Source: Pigmentiphaga sp. | GTDB lineage: Bacteria; Pseudomonadota; Gammaproteobacteria; Burkholderiales; Burkholderiaceae_B | Length of the DNA: 64,000 nt | Reading direction: 5' to 3' | NCBI GenBank assembly: GCA_023228945.1 | Contig: JALOAI010000018.1 | Coordinates: 62,001 to 126,000 of the forward strand | Shown here: positions 43,092 through 51,972 of the stretch, one piece after another | Layout of the letters: each line of letters begins with the position of its first letter | How positions within the stretch are numbered: the first letter of the stretch is position 1 | Made by a program: the position numbers and the translations under genes | The notes under the pieces: model-generated | The model's database searches: none | The model's input: only the letters and a program-made list of their open reading frames with translations | What the model was told of the DNA's origin: nothing

Positions 43092-44051
43092 ATGAATACG
43101 CGTCAAAACGCAAGCCGGCTGGCCGGCATCCTGGGCGGCGCCCTGTTGGCGGCAGGATCCGCCACCGCGGCGCCGATCACCATCGTGGCGCCCTTCACGC
43201 CCGGCGGCGCCGCCGACACGGTGGCGCGTTCCGTAGGGCACGCACTCGGCCTCGAACTGAACGAAACCGTGGTGGTGGAGAACCGCACCGGGGGTTCTGG
43301 GATCGTGGGCGCGGGGGCGGTGGTGCGTTCGGCCCCGGATGGCAACACGCTGCTGCTGACCACCGACGGCATCTTCGCCAACCCCGCCTTCGATAACCCC
43401 GAGGCGCAGGCGGTGCTGGACCGTCTGATACCCGTTGCCAACTTGGCTGAGGCGCCGCTGGTCCTCGCGGCTTCCAATGCTTCGGGCATCACCTCCATCG
43501 ACACCTTGCTGGAACAGGCGCGCCAGCGCGAGCATCCGCTCACTTACGGTACGCCGGGCGTCGGCTCCGCGCATCACTTGGCTGGCATCGAGTTTGCGCG
43601 CCACGCCGGCGTGGCCATGACGGACGTGCCTTATCGTGGCACGGCGGCCGGCGCCGCCGGATTGGCGTCGGGCGAAATCGATCTGCTGTATGGCGTGTCG
43701 ACGAGCATCCAGCCGCTGATCGAGTCCGGCCGCGCCAAGATGCTCGCCGTCACCTCAAAAGAGCGCTTCGTGCTGCTGCCGGAAGTGATGGCGCTGGGCG
43801 AGCAATACCCGGACTACAACATGATGACCATGTATGGCCTGATGGCGCCGGAAGGCACGCCGCCGGAGGCGCTGGAGCGCCTGGCGCGCGCCGCGGAGCG
43901 GGCGCTGCAGCGCCCCGACGTGCAATCCCAGTTGCGGGGGGCTGGCCTGGTTCCGGCGTTCCAGGGGCCACAGGTCTATGACAAGGCGCTGGCAGCGCTG
44001 ACCGCCGAACGCAAGGCCATCATTCGCGATGCGGGCATCCGCGTGAACTGA
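43092..44051 (+). CDS. Bug/TctC-type periplasmic solute receptor
   Basis: The protein has 319 residues, with GGGAG before the ATG. A signal peptide ends near GSATAA. Bug motifs are ITIVAPFTPGGAADTVARS (ligand-loop Asp present), VVVENRTGGSGIVGAGAVV, YGTPGVGSAHHLAG and VPYRGTAAGAAGLASG. It lies 160 bases downstream of the CoA-transferase, on the same strand, so it likely imports the acid to be activated. The gap contains a loose inverted repeat GGTTCGGC/GCCGAACC (42985-43025). Confidence 0.89.
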   Translation: MNTRQNASRLAGILGGALLAAGSATAAPITIVAPFTPGGAADTVARSVGHALGLELNETVVVENRTGGSGIVGAGAVVRSAPDGNTLLLTTDGIFANPAFDNPEAQAVLDRLIPVANLAEAPLVLAASNASGITSIDTLLEQARQREHPLTYGTPGVGSAHHLAGIEFARHAGVAMTDVPYRGTAAGAAGLASGEIDLLYGVSTSIQPLIESGRAKMLAVTSKERFVLLPEVMALGEQYPDYNMMTMYGLMAPEGTPPEALERLARAAERALQRPDVQSQLRGAGLVPAFQGPQVYDKALAALTAERKAIIRDAGIRVN

Positions 44052-44137
44052 TCACGCGACCAAAAGCAAACCAAGACCTATGCCGAGGCAGGGCGGCGGT
44101 AAGATCATCTCGTTCGTGATTCCCTTGATCTGTCGCC

Positions 44138-45055
44138 ATGTCCCGAAGCAGCAATCTCAGCCTCCGCTCGATGAAGATCTTCCTGGCGGTCTTCGATACG
44201 GGCAGTGTCGGCCACGCGGCGCGGGCGCTCGGCATGAGCCAATCGGGCCTGAGTACGGCGCTGACCAGCCTGCGGCGCGAGCTCGGCGACGTACTGTTTG
44301 TGAGTACGTCTTCGGGCATGCAGCCGTCCGCGCGGGCCAAGGACCTTGTCGGCCCCATGCGCGACACGGTCAACTGTATCGAGCAGCGGATCCTCAAGAA
44401 GGAAGGCTTCGATCCCGCCACCGAAGAGCGCGAGTTCCGGATCGCCCTGACGGATGTGGCGGAGGCGATTTACATGCCGCGTGCGCTCAACGCGGTGGTG
44501 GCGGTTGCGCCGGGCGTGCGCATCCGCTCCGTGACCATGCCGCCGCACGAATTGCAACGCGCCTTGTCGGACGGTGGCGTGGATCTGGCGCTGGGTTATC
44601 TGCCGGATCTCTCCGCGAGCGAGCTCGTGCGCCGCAAGATAGGGCGGCACGCTTTTGTGTGCTTGTGCGGTTCGGCCAACCACGGTGTTATTGACGGGTT
44701 CAATCTCAAGAAATACTCGGAAGCCAGGCACATCGTGGTCGAGGCCGCCGGCCGCACCCAAGGCCTGCTGGAGCGATACGTGGCGCAGCGAGGCATCCAT
44801 CGGCGGGTGGTCTTGACCACGCCGAATGTCATGAGCATGCCGGAAATCATTTCCCATACCGACATGATCGCGTCGATCCCGGATGCGCTGGCGCATTTTT
44901 TCTCGAATTATCCGCGGTTGGTACAGCTGCCGCTGCCTTTCCCGTCTCCCGTGTTCGATACCCATCTTCATTGGGGGCGCAGCCTGCATGGCGATCCGGC
45001 CAATCGATGGCTGCGGTCGGTGTTGTTCGAGGCTTTTGCGAAGCCGGCACCATGA
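44138..45055 (+). CDS. LysR-family transcriptional regulator
   Basis: The protein has 305 residues, starting MSRSSNLSLRSMKIFLAVFD. The helix-turn-helix is HAARALGMSQSGLSTALTSL and the effector domain begins near REFRIALTDVAEAIYMPRAL. It belongs to the NahR/LinR-like group by its DVAE segment and the C-terminal HLHWGRSLHGDPANRWLR. Members respond to aromatic acids. It lies between two modules on the same strand and could serve either the CoA-transferase/Bug genes upstream or the TauD/Bug genes downstream. Confidence 0.87.
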   Translation: MSRSSNLSLRSMKIFLAVFDTGSVGHAARALGMSQSGLSTALTSLRRELGDVLFVSTSSGMQPSARAKDLVGPMRDTVNCIEQRILKKEGFDPATEEREFRIALTDVAEAIYMPRALNAVVAVAPGVRIRSVTMPPHELQRALSDGGVDLALGYLPDLSASELVRRKIGRHAFVCLCGSANHGVIDGFNLKKYSEARHIVVEAAGRTQGLLERYVAQRGIHRRVVLTTPNVMSMPEIISHTDMIASIPDALAHFFSNYPRLVQLPLPFPSPVFDTHLHWGRSLHGDPANRWLRSVLFEAFAKPAP

Positions 45056-45105
45056 AATCGCCAAGGCAGATTTCCACTATCTGAATTATCGATATTCGGG
45101 CGGCC

Positions 45106-45124
45106 TATACTGGACAAGTGTCCA
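45106..45124 (+). promoter_or_regulatory. Promoter -10 with overlapping palindrome upstream of TauD
   Basis: TATACT (45106-45111) runs into the perfect palindrome TGGACA-AG-TGTCCA (45111-45124). A regulator bound there would cover the start point. The -35 region is poor, which suits an activated promoter. The site lies about 135 bases before the TauD start. Confidence 0.4.
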
Positions 45125-45161
45125 AAACGGACTGCAGCCCTTGCCGCCGCGCACCCGAATG

Positions 45162-45199
45162 GTGGCGGAGAAGCTCCGGCCGAAAGGCGGAGTTCTTCA
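45162..45199. repeat. Hairpin repeat, GTGGCGGAGAAG family, copy A
   Basis: GTGGCGGAGAAGCTCCGGCC, then GAAA, then GGCGGAGTTCTTCA. The stem CTCCGGCC/GGCGGAG has one bulged base. It lies 107 bases after the LysR stop and ahead of the TauD gene. The flanks GTGGCGGAGAAG and GTTCTTCA are shared with the copy at 50421. Confidence 0.55.
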
Positions 45200-45258
45200 A
45201 CATCGCGGCGTGGGCAACGGCATCGCGCTTTTTCGGTGCCGTGTATTCGGAGTTCGTG

Positions 45259-46170
45259 ATGCAAGTTCGCTCAACATTTGACGCCCATCCCACGCTCATC
45301 AAGACGCGTGACTATCGACATATCCGCGTGGATCCGCTCACCGGCGTGCTCGGTGCGGAGATCGGCGGGGTCGATCTGCGCGAACCGCTCAGGTCGGAAG
45401 TCTGGGAGGAGATCGCGCAGGCCTACGGCGACCACCAGGTCGTTTACTTCCCCGACCAGGATCTGACGCACGAGCAGCACCTTGCGTTCAGCCAGCACTT
45501 TGGCGAGATCTCCCGAGTGCCTCAGCTGAACAGCGTCGAAGGCTATCCCGACGTGCAGATCATCCGCCGGCTGGCGTCCGACACCGGCCGCGTGATCGGC
45601 GAGAACTGGCACGCCGACAGCACGTTCCTCGATAATCCGCCCACGGCGATCGTCATGCGGGCGGTAGATGTTCCACCATATGGCGGTGACACCGGGTTTC
45701 TCAGCATGTATGCCGCCTACGAAGCCTTATCGCCTAAATACAAGGCCTTCCTGGAGCAGCACAGCGTGGTGCATAGCGCCACCCGCATATTCGGCTCGGC
45801 CTACCTGGCCCAGGGCCGAAAGTACAACGCGGGCGCGGCCCGAGACGATCTCAAGGTGGAAGAGGGCGATCGCGAGGTTGCGCACCCGCTGGTGTGTACC
45901 CATGCCGCCACCGGCCGCCCGTTCCTCTATGTGAACAAGACCTACGCGCAACGCATCGACGGTTTCAGCAACGAGGAGAGCGCGCCCATCCTGGCCTTCC
46001 TCTTCGAGCATGTGTCGCGCTTTGATTTCACGTGCCGGGTAAGGTGGCGCAAGAACCAGATCCTGGTGTGGGACAACCGCTGCACCATGCATCGCGCCAT
46101 CCCGGATTACACAGGGCAGCACCGCTATCTCACGCGAGTGACCATTGCCGGTGCGCCGCCGGCTCGCTGA
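45259..46170 (+). CDS. TauD/TfdA-family Fe(II)/2-oxoglutarate dioxygenase
   Basis: The protein has 303 residues; the ATG at 45259 has GGAG 6 bases upstream. Iron ligands are His118 and Asp120 (WHADSTF) and distal His278 (CTMHRAIPDYTG), with RYLTRV supplying the 2-oxoglutarate Arg. TfdA-like enzymes of this size cleave aryloxyacetates or hydroxylate sulfonates; the substrate is unknown here. It is followed after 38 bases by a Bug gene, the same pairing as at 13934/14838 but in reversed order. Confidence 0.88.
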   Translation: MQVRSTFDAHPTLIKTRDYRHIRVDPLTGVLGAEIGGVDLREPLRSEVWEEIAQAYGDHQVVYFPDQDLTHEQHLAFSQHFGEISRVPQLNSVEGYPDVQIIRRLASDTGRVIGENWHADSTFLDNPPTAIVMRAVDVPPYGGDTGFLSMYAAYEALSPKYKAFLEQHSVVHSATRIFGSAYLAQGRKYNAGAARDDLKVEEGDREVAHPLVCTHAATGRPFLYVNKTYAQRIDGFSNEESAPILAFLFEHVSRFDFTCRVRWRKNQILVWDNRCTMHRAIPDYTGQHRYLTRVTIAGAPPAR

Positions 46171-46208
46171 TTCCGCAGGACCACCACAACCACAAACAAG
46201 GAGAGACT

Positions 46209-47225
46209 ATGTATCAATATCCACGCGGCCGCCGATGGACGGCCGGGGCTCTGTTCGCAGGCCTGATGGCGGCATTCGCCATGCCGGCCGGCGCGGCCTC
46301 GGACTACCCGCAAAAGCCGATATCCCTCGTAGTGCCGTTTGCCGCCGGCGGCAGCCTGGACGCCACCGCACGCATCATCGGCGACAAGGCCGACGACATC
46401 CTCGGCCAGCAAATCATCATCATCAACCGTCCGGGGGCGGGCAGTTCGGTTGGCGCGCGTTCGGTGGCGTCCGCCGACCCCGATGGCTATACCATGCTGA
46501 TCGCTTCGGGTTCCGCCTATGGCTATATGCATATGCTCATCCCCGGCTACGATCTGACGCTGGCGGATTTCGAGCCCATTGCTGTGGTTGCGGTGAACCC
46601 GTCGGTCATCGTCTCCAGCGCCAGCCTCGGTGTCGACTCCCTGGAGGGCTTGGTCGATTATGTGGCGAAGCATCCGGGCAAGGTCAGTTTTTGCAGCACT
46701 GGCGTGGGCGGCCTGAACCATCTGCAGCTCGAAATGTTCAAGGAGGTGGTAAAGGCGGACACTGGCAAGGACTTTGCCGTTGAGCACATTCCCTACAACG
46801 GCCTGGCGCCCGCCGTCGTGGGCCTGGTCGGCAAGGAGGTTCAAGCGTGTACCCTGCCGTACACTGCCATGGTCAAGGAACGGAATGGCACCGATTTGAA
46901 CATCCTGGCCGTACAAAGCCCGTCCCGGATCCAATCCATGCCCGACGTTCCCACCACCGGCGAGGCGGGCTTCAAAGAGATGGACAGCAACGACGCCTTC
47001 GTCAACATTACCGCGCCCAAGGGCACGCCGCCGGAAGTCATTGCCAAACTGGAAGCCGCCATCCAGCAGGCCATGGAAGATCCGGCGGTGCTCGAAAAGC
47101 TGCATGCCCTGGATATTCAAACGGTCTTCATGGGCAGCAAGGAAACCGGCGACTGGCTGAAGGAAGATGTGGCCAAATACGAAAAACTGATCAAAGGAGC
47201 CGGATTGGCGGTCGAGAAGAAGTAA
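46209..47225 (+). CDS. Bug/TctC-type periplasmic solute receptor
   Basis: The protein has 338 residues, with AAGGAG before the ATG. Signal peptide MYQYPRGRRWTAGALFAGLM ends near MPAGAAS. Motifs are ISLVVPFAAGGSLDATARI (AGG instead of PGG), IIINRPGAGSSVGARSVAS and HIPYNGLAPAVVGLVG. It is slightly longer than its relatives through extra charged residues at the C-terminus (KLIKGAGLAVEKK). Its partner gene is the TauD dioxygenase upstream; a PrpD-family gene is convergent downstream. Confidence 0.89.
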   Translation: MYQYPRGRRWTAGALFAGLMAAFAMPAGAASDYPQKPISLVVPFAAGGSLDATARIIGDKADDILGQQIIIINRPGAGSSVGARSVASADPDGYTMLIASGSAYGYMHMLIPGYDLTLADFEPIAVVAVNPSVIVSSASLGVDSLEGLVDYVAKHPGKVSFCSTGVGGLNHLQLEMFKEVVKADTGKDFAVEHIPYNGLAPAVVGLVGKEVQACTLPYTAMVKERNGTDLNILAVQSPSRIQSMPDVPTTGEAGFKEMDSNDAFVNITAPKGTPPEVIAKLEAAIQQAMEDPAVLEKLHALDIQTVFMGSKETGDWLKEDVAKYEKLIKGAGLAVEKK

Positions 47226-47310
47226 ACCCTGCCATATCAGTTATCCATTGCGCTGCGCGCCACCCGCAGTCGATGAAACGGGTGCTCAAGAGTGTGTGGG
47301 CAGTTTCATC

Positions 47311-48663
47311 TCAGGCGTGGTGGCAGCCGGCCTTCATCCAGACACGTATCGGGGTTTCAGGGGTGAGCGCGTCGTACTGCCGCAAGAGTGCTTCGCAGGC
47401 CGAGTTACCCAGCGCATCAGACACCAGGCCGCTGAACTTGGCCTTCAAGCGTGCCTCCTGGGCGTCGAGATCGCTCATCGGGATGCCGGAATCGGCGCGC
47501 CGCGACGCTTGCCGCCCGGTGCGCAGGCGCAGGGTGACGTCTGCGACGGTTTTTTCGCGCCCCGCTTCGAACACCACGTGAATGCGTGGCAGCAAAGCGG
47601 TGAAGGCGGGGTCTTGCACGATATCCGTGTTGTACTCGCTCAGCCGCGAGGTGTCGCGGCGGAGCAGCGTGAGGGCGGCCACGCCGCACACGCTGAATTT
47701 GAGCTGCAGGCCGTCGCGGGGCGCGGCGATGTTGCATACCGTATCGAGGTCCGTTGACACGACCAGGTTCAGCTCGGCCACGTCCTCGGGGCTGGCGTCG
47801 AGCTCATCGCGCAGGCTGGCGGCGGCGTCGGCCACCGCATGCGTCAGATAGCAGGCGGCGTGGTACTTGAACAGGTTGTCGTGCAAAAAGACGCCCCGGT
47901 TGGGGGCCGGCGCCAATGCCAGATCCAGATTGAGATCATGGCTGTGAGTGACGGCAAAACCGGCGGGCGCGGTGAGGGCGTGCGGGTGGCTGGAAAAGTC
48001 GCGTGCCGACATCAGGGCGGCGAACAGGCCGTTATGCGCCGCCTTGCCGGCGTGCAGGGGTTTGCAGGCGGTGCCGAACATGGCCCGGATGCCGGCGGCC
48101 TGGGTGGCGGCGATACCGATGGCATTGATGGTTTGTTCCACCGAGAGCCGTAGCAGGCGGGCGCAGGCGGCGGCCGCGGCAAAGGTGCCGATGGTGGCGG
48201 TGCCATGAAAACCCATGCGGTAGTGGCTGGGCTCCAGCAAGCGGCCGATGCGGCATCCGGCGTCGTAGCCGGCCACGAAGCTGGCGGCGACGTCGGCCCA
48301 GGTGGCGTCAAGACGCTCGCCCAACGCCAGCACGGCGGGCAGGATGGCCACCGACGGATGCGCCGCCATGTGGAAGTTGACGTCGTCGTAATCCAGAGCG
48401 TGCGCGGCGGTGCCATTGATCAGGGCGGCCGATAGCGAGGGTAAGGCCTGGGCGGCGCCGAAGACGGCGGACTCGGGGCGGCCGCCCTGATCCAGAAGCT
48501 CTTGGCGCAGCGCCTGGACGAAAGGTTCCTGGGCGCCTGCAATGGCGGTGCCGGTTGTATCGAGCAGACAGTGGCGAACCACGGCCCAGACGGACTCCGG
48601 CAGAGTGTCGGGGGTGCGGCCGCACACTTCCGCGGCGATGAGATGGGTCAGGTCGTGGGGCAT
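47311..48663 (-). CDS. MmgE/PrpD-family protein (2-methylcitrate dehydratase-like)
   Basis: The protein has 450 residues. Family segments are LLDTTGTAIAGAQEPFVQAL, NGTAAHALDYDDVNF, HGTATIGTFAAAAACARLL and CKPLHAGKAAHNGLFAALMS. PrpD enzymes dehydrate 2-methylcitrate; many relatives act on other substituted hydroxy- or aminodicarboxylates, including racemase-like iminodisuccinate reactions. No prp genes are near, so a non-methylcitrate substrate is more likely. It is transcribed alone, convergent with the Bug gene. Confidence 0.87.
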   Translation of the reverse strand: MPHDLTHLIAAEVCGRTPDTLPESVWAVVRHCLLDTTGTAIAGAQEPFVQALRQELLDQGGRPESAVFGAAQALPSLSAALINGTAAHALDYDDVNFHMAAHPSVAILPAVLALGERLDATWADVAASFVAGYDAGCRIGRLLEPSHYRMGFHGTATIGTFAAAAACARLLRLSVEQTINAIGIAATQAAGIRAMFGTACKPLHAGKAAHNGLFAALMSARDFSSHPHALTAPAGFAVTHSHDLNLDLALAPAPNRGVFLHDNLFKYHAACYLTHAVADAAASLRDELDASPEDVAELNLVVSTDLDTVCNIAAPRDGLQLKFSVCGVAALTLLRRDTSRLSEYNTDIVQDPAFTALLPRIHVVFEAGREKTVADVTLRLRTGRQASRRADSGIPMSDLDAQEARLKAKFSGLVSDALGNSACEALLRQYDALTPETPIRVWMKAGCHHA

Positions 48664-49143
48664 TGGAGGCCTCGTTTTAGCGCGGGGCGGCGCCTGTTCG
48701 GTGGCAGCCTTTGATGTGAAGGAACTTCAGCATCGGATGGCGGGCCGCTGCTGCGCTCGTTAGCGATGCTCGAAGATTATCGTCTTGAATGGCGCTCCGG
48801 AGGTAGTCCGTATGGTCCATAGTGTGGACTTACGATGCTGGGCGGAGATCTTTCCTGCCATTGCCGAAGGGGCTTTCGATGTCGGGGGCTCCGCCGCGAC
48901 CAGGCCGCGGGGGTAAGCCGGTCCACGCCACAGAGCTGTTAATGATTCCATAATTTGGAATTATGAGGGGCGTTTCAGGGCGTTTCTCGCTCACAATATC
49001 TTCGTGCGGCGCCAAGCGCTTTGAGGCTTTGCGCGCCTTCATGAGGCCGGCCCTGCCGGCTCGCCCGCCACGCCTTGCCGGCACGACGCGCCATCACGCG
49101 TTGCCGGCATGGGTTCTTTCCCCTTTAATCGAGGCATTGCCCT
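48664..49143. other. 480-base divergent intergenic region
   Basis: No gene is supported here. Two palindromes are present: GTCCA-TAGTG-TGGAC (48815-48829) and ATTCCA-TAATT-TGGAAT (48945-48961). The region separates the PrpD-family gene from the acyl-CoA dehydrogenase and should hold the promoters of both. Confidence 0.6.
48945..48961. promoter_or_regulatory. Candidate IclR operator upstream of the acyl-CoA dehydrogenase
   Basis: ATTCCA-TAATT-TGGAAT is a perfect palindrome containing TGGAATT with its next base. The same TGGAATT core occurs at 53989-53995 before the enoyl-CoA hydratase and, inverted as TAATTCCA, at 53070-53077 before the Bug gene. These are the promoters of one catabolic cluster with an IclR gene in the middle. 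Confidence 0.45.
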
Positions 49144-50334
49144 ATGTCAGCTGCGCTAGATTCCATCACCCACGCCGTTCCCCTGGGCGAGGATTATCCC
49201 GAGATCCGCGAGAGCATACGCCGTATTTGTACAGACTTTCCGGGAGAATATTGGCGAGAGCTCGACGCCCGCGGCGCCTACCCGGAAGCCTTCGTCAAGG
49301 CGCTGACCGACGCCGGCTATTTGTCGGTCCTGATTCCCGAAGCTTATGGCGGTTCGGGTCTGCCGCTGCGCGCCGCTTCGGTGATTCTGGAAGAAATCCA
49401 TGCCGCCGGCTGCAGCGCCGGCGCTTGCCATGCCCAGATGTACACCATGGGCACGCTATTGCGCCACGGTAGCGAGGAACAGAAGCAACGCTTCCTGCCC
49501 GGTATCGCATCGGGCGAGCTGCGCCTGCAAGCCTTCGGCATTACCGAGCCCACCACGGGCTCGGATACCACCCAGATCAAAACCCGTGCCGAGCGCGTGG
49601 GAGATCACTATGTGGTCAATGGTCAAAAGGTGTGGACATCTCGCGCGTTCTATTCCGACCTCATGATGCTCTTGGTGCGCACCACGCCCGCCGACCAGGT
49701 GCAGCGCAAGACCGAGGGTTTATCGGTGCTGCTGGTGGATATGCGGGAGGCGCGAGGCAACGGCCTGGACATCCGGCCGATCAAGGCCATGGTCAATCAC
49801 AACACCACCGAAATTTTCATCGATAACTTGAAGGTGCCGGTGGCCAACCGCATCGGCGACGAAGGCAAGGGTTTCCGCTACATCCTGGATGGCATGAACG
49901 CGGAGCGCATCATTGCGGCCTCGGAAGCCATCGGCGACGCGCGCTGGTTCGTGCGCAAAGCCACCGAGTACGCCTCGGAGCGCGTGGTGTTCGGCCGCCC
50001 CATCGGCAAGAACCAGGGCGTGCAGTTTCCCATCGCCCGCGCCCATATCGAAACCGTGGCGGCCGAGATGATGGTGCGCAAGGCCACCACCATGTTCGCC
50101 GCGGGCCTGCCCTGCGGCGAAGACGCCAACATGGCCAAGCTCCTGGCCACCGAGGCGGCCTGGCACGCGGCGGAGGCTTGCCTGCAAACCCATGGCGGCT
50201 TTGGCTTTGCCGCCGAATACGATGTGGAACGCAAGTGGCGCGAGGTGCGGGTGATGCAGGTGGCGCCGGTATCCACCAATCTGATCCTGGCCAATATCGC
50301 CGAGCATACGCTGGGCTTGCCGCGGTCTTACTGA
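49144..50334 (+). CDS. Acyl-CoA dehydrogenase, isovaleryl-CoA dehydrogenase-like active site
   Basis: The protein has 396 residues. Signatures are ITEPTTGSDTTQIK and NGQKVWTSRAF. At the C-terminus, where most family members have YEG with the catalytic Glu, it reads QVAPVSTNL, so that Glu is absent. A Glu is present at residue 254 in DGMNAERIIAA, the position used by isovaleryl-CoA and long-chain acyl-CoA dehydrogenases. This supports a branched substrate. Electrons go to ETF. The TGA stop begins a TGACCACG-family repeat. Confidence 0.87.
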   Translation: MSAALDSITHAVPLGEDYPEIRESIRRICTDFPGEYWRELDARGAYPEAFVKALTDAGYLSVLIPEAYGGSGLPLRAASVILEEIHAAGCSAGACHAQMYTMGTLLRHGSEEQKQRFLPGIASGELRLQAFGITEPTTGSDTTQIKTRAERVGDHYVVNGQKVWTSRAFYSDLMMLLVRTTPADQVQRKTEGLSVLLVDMREARGNGLDIRPIKAMVNHNTTEIFIDNLKVPVANRIGDEGKGFRYILDGMNAERIIAASEAIGDARWFVRKATEYASERVVFGRPIGKNQGVQFPIARAHIETVAAEMMVRKATTMFAAGLPCGEDANMAKLLATEAAWHAAEACLQTHGGFGFAAEYDVERKWREVRVMQVAPVSTNLILANIAEHTLGLPRSY

Positions 50335-50373
50335 CCACGCGCCTATGCGAAAGCCTCGCCCTTCAGGGCGAGG
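50331..50373. repeat. Intergenic repeat, TGACCACG family, copy 3
   Basis: CTGACCACGCGCCTATGCGA, then a perfect 8-bp hairpin CCTCGCCC (50354-50361) / GGGCGAGG (50366-50373) around TTCA. The TGA within it is the dehydrogenase stop codon. Copies 1 and 2 are at 10721 and 17250. Confidence 0.55.
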
Positions 50374-50643
50374 TCAAGCGAGGCAAATTTTAAAAACGGC
50401 ACCGCAGGTGCCCCCGTATTGTGGCGGAGAAGCTCCGGCCGATACGGCCGGAGTTCTTCACACATGCCAAGCGCGAGCCCGCCAGCATCCGGCGGGGCGC
50501 CTACCCTTTTACGACGGCCTGCAGGAGGCTAGGCCTATTCGGGCTAGCGAACCCGCGAGCATGGGGAGCCGGCCTTCTTCTCCGGCCGCCCGGCGGAGGC
50601 TGAAGCCGCCGTTGGCGGACACGGGAAAGCTTGAGCGCAGGGT
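50335..50643. other. 309-base convergent intergenic region with two repeats
   Basis: No gene is seen. It contains the TGACCACG repeat and, 47 bases later, a copy of the GTGGCGGAGAAG hairpin repeat. GC-rich, partly palindromic sequence follows. It lies between the acyl-CoA dehydrogenase and the CoA-transferase ends, so both repeats may help stop transcription. Confidence 0.6.
50421..50460. repeat. Hairpin repeat, GTGGCGGAGAAG family, copy B (best formed)
   Basis: GTGGCGGAGAAG, then a perfect 9-bp stem CTCCGGCCG (50433-50441) / CGGCCGGAG (50445-50453) with loop ATA, then TTCTTCA. It lies 87 bases after the dehydrogenase stop. Shared flanks with the copy at 45162 extend beyond the stem, so this is a repeat and not just any hairpin. 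Confidence 0.6.
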
Positions 50644-51810
50644 TCAGCCTTGCCGGTACGGATCGAGCAGGTGGCCATGGGCGTTGAGCGCCGGCGGCGC
50701 GCTCCGAATCGGCGGCCGCATTCCGTCGAAGCGAATCGGCAGACCAATGAAGGCCATGTCGGATTCAGGTACGGGCTGTACGATGCCCAACGCCTGGGTT
50801 TGGGGGTGTGCCAGCGCTTCGGCGACGTTCTGGACCGGCGCATTGGGAACGCCCGCGGCTTCAAGCCGTTCGCACCACGCGGCGGTGGTCTGGCCCGCGA
50901 GAATGTCGCCGATGAGGGCATCCAACGCCACGCGATTCTGAACTCGTTGGGCGTTGCCGGCGAATCGCGGATCGTCCAGCCATTCTGGATGCTCCAGGAG
51001 CTGAGCCAAACGTTGGAACAAACCATCGTTGCCCGCCGCCACCACCACATGGCCATCCTGGGTGGCATAGGCCCGGTAGGGAGCGATCGAGGCCGCGCCG
51101 GAACCGAAGCGCTGTGGGATCTCGCCACTGCTCTGGTAGCCCGCCGCCGCGACGGTCATCCACGACAGTGCGGTTTCGAGTAGCGAAACATCGATCTGGC
51201 AGCCTTGCCCGTTGCGCTCGCGCTGGAACAAAGCCGCCAGAATGGCATTGCTGGCCCACATGCCGGTGCCCGAGTCGACCACGGAATAGCCGGTGCGCAC
51301 GGGCGCCTGGCCGACCTCGCCCGTGACGCTCATCAGGCCGCCAAACGCTTGCATGAGAGGGTCGTAGCCGGGGTGGCGGGAGAGCGGGCCGACGCTGCCG
51401 AAGGCACCCAGGTCGCACCAGATCAGGGCGGGTTTGTCCTGCCGCAAGTCGTCGGCATCCAGCCCTTGCTCCTTCAAAAGGCCGGGGCGCATGCTCTGGA
51501 TCACGACGTCGGCCTCGGCCAGGATGAAACGGCGCAGGGCCGCGACTTCAGCGGGATCACGGAAGTTCAGCGTGATCGACAACTTGTTGCGATTGACCGC
51601 CTGGAACATGGTGGCCGCGCCTTCCCAGAACGGCGGCCCCCAGGCGCGGGCGTCGTCGCCTTTGGGCTTTTCGACCTTGACCACACGGGCGCCAAGATCG
51701 CCCAATATCTGGGTGGCTGAAGGTGCCGCAATGTTCTGGCCGATCTCCACGACGGTGATGCCGGCCAGCGGCAGGGTAGTGGCGACGGCAGGCGAGTGAG
51801 TCGAAGGCAT
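50644..51810 (-). CDS. Class III CoA-transferase (CaiB/BaiF)
   Basis: The protein has 388 residues from the ATG at 51810 (MPSTHSPAVATTLPLAGITV); ATGs at 51837 and 51849 are possible, and none has a strong ribosome site. GDLGARVVKVEKPKGDDARAW and NRNKLSITLNF are family features, and the catalytic Asp is Asp150 in HPGYDPLMQAFGG. It closely follows the succinyl-CoA-dependent type that activates dicarboxylic acids. It lies downstream of a Bug gene on the same strand, within the acyl-CoA dehydrogenase / hydratase / HMG-CoA lyase cluster, and probably makes the first CoA ester. Confidence 0.88.
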   Translation of the reverse strand: MPSTHSPAVATTLPLAGITVVEIGQNIAAPSATQILGDLGARVVKVEKPKGDDARAWGPPFWEGAATMFQAVNRNKLSITLNFRDPAEVAALRRFILAEADVVIQSMRPGLLKEQGLDADDLRQDKPALIWCDLGAFGSVGPLSRHPGYDPLMQAFGGLMSVTGEVGQAPVRTGYSVVDSGTGMWASNAILAALFQRERNGQGCQIDVSLLETALSWMTVAAAGYQSSGEIPQRFGSGAASIAPYRAYATQDGHVVVAAGNDGLFQRLAQLLEHPEWLDDPRFAGNAQRVQNRVALDALIGDILAGQTTAAWCERLEAAGVPNAPVQNVAEALAHPQTQALGIVQPVPESDMAFIGLPIRFDGMRPPIRSAPPALNAHGHLLDPYRQG

Positions 51811-51972
51811 GGTGTTATCTGGGCTTGGCAGGATCATGAAGCGGGGCACGGCCGGTGACGAATGAAGCGAGGGAGAGAATCGGGCGGAGAGGCCGCCCGG
51901 TGGCGTGGCGCGACGCGGGATGGGGCGGAACGCTTGGCGTTCCGATAGGGCTGCCGCGTCGGCTTTGGTGGG

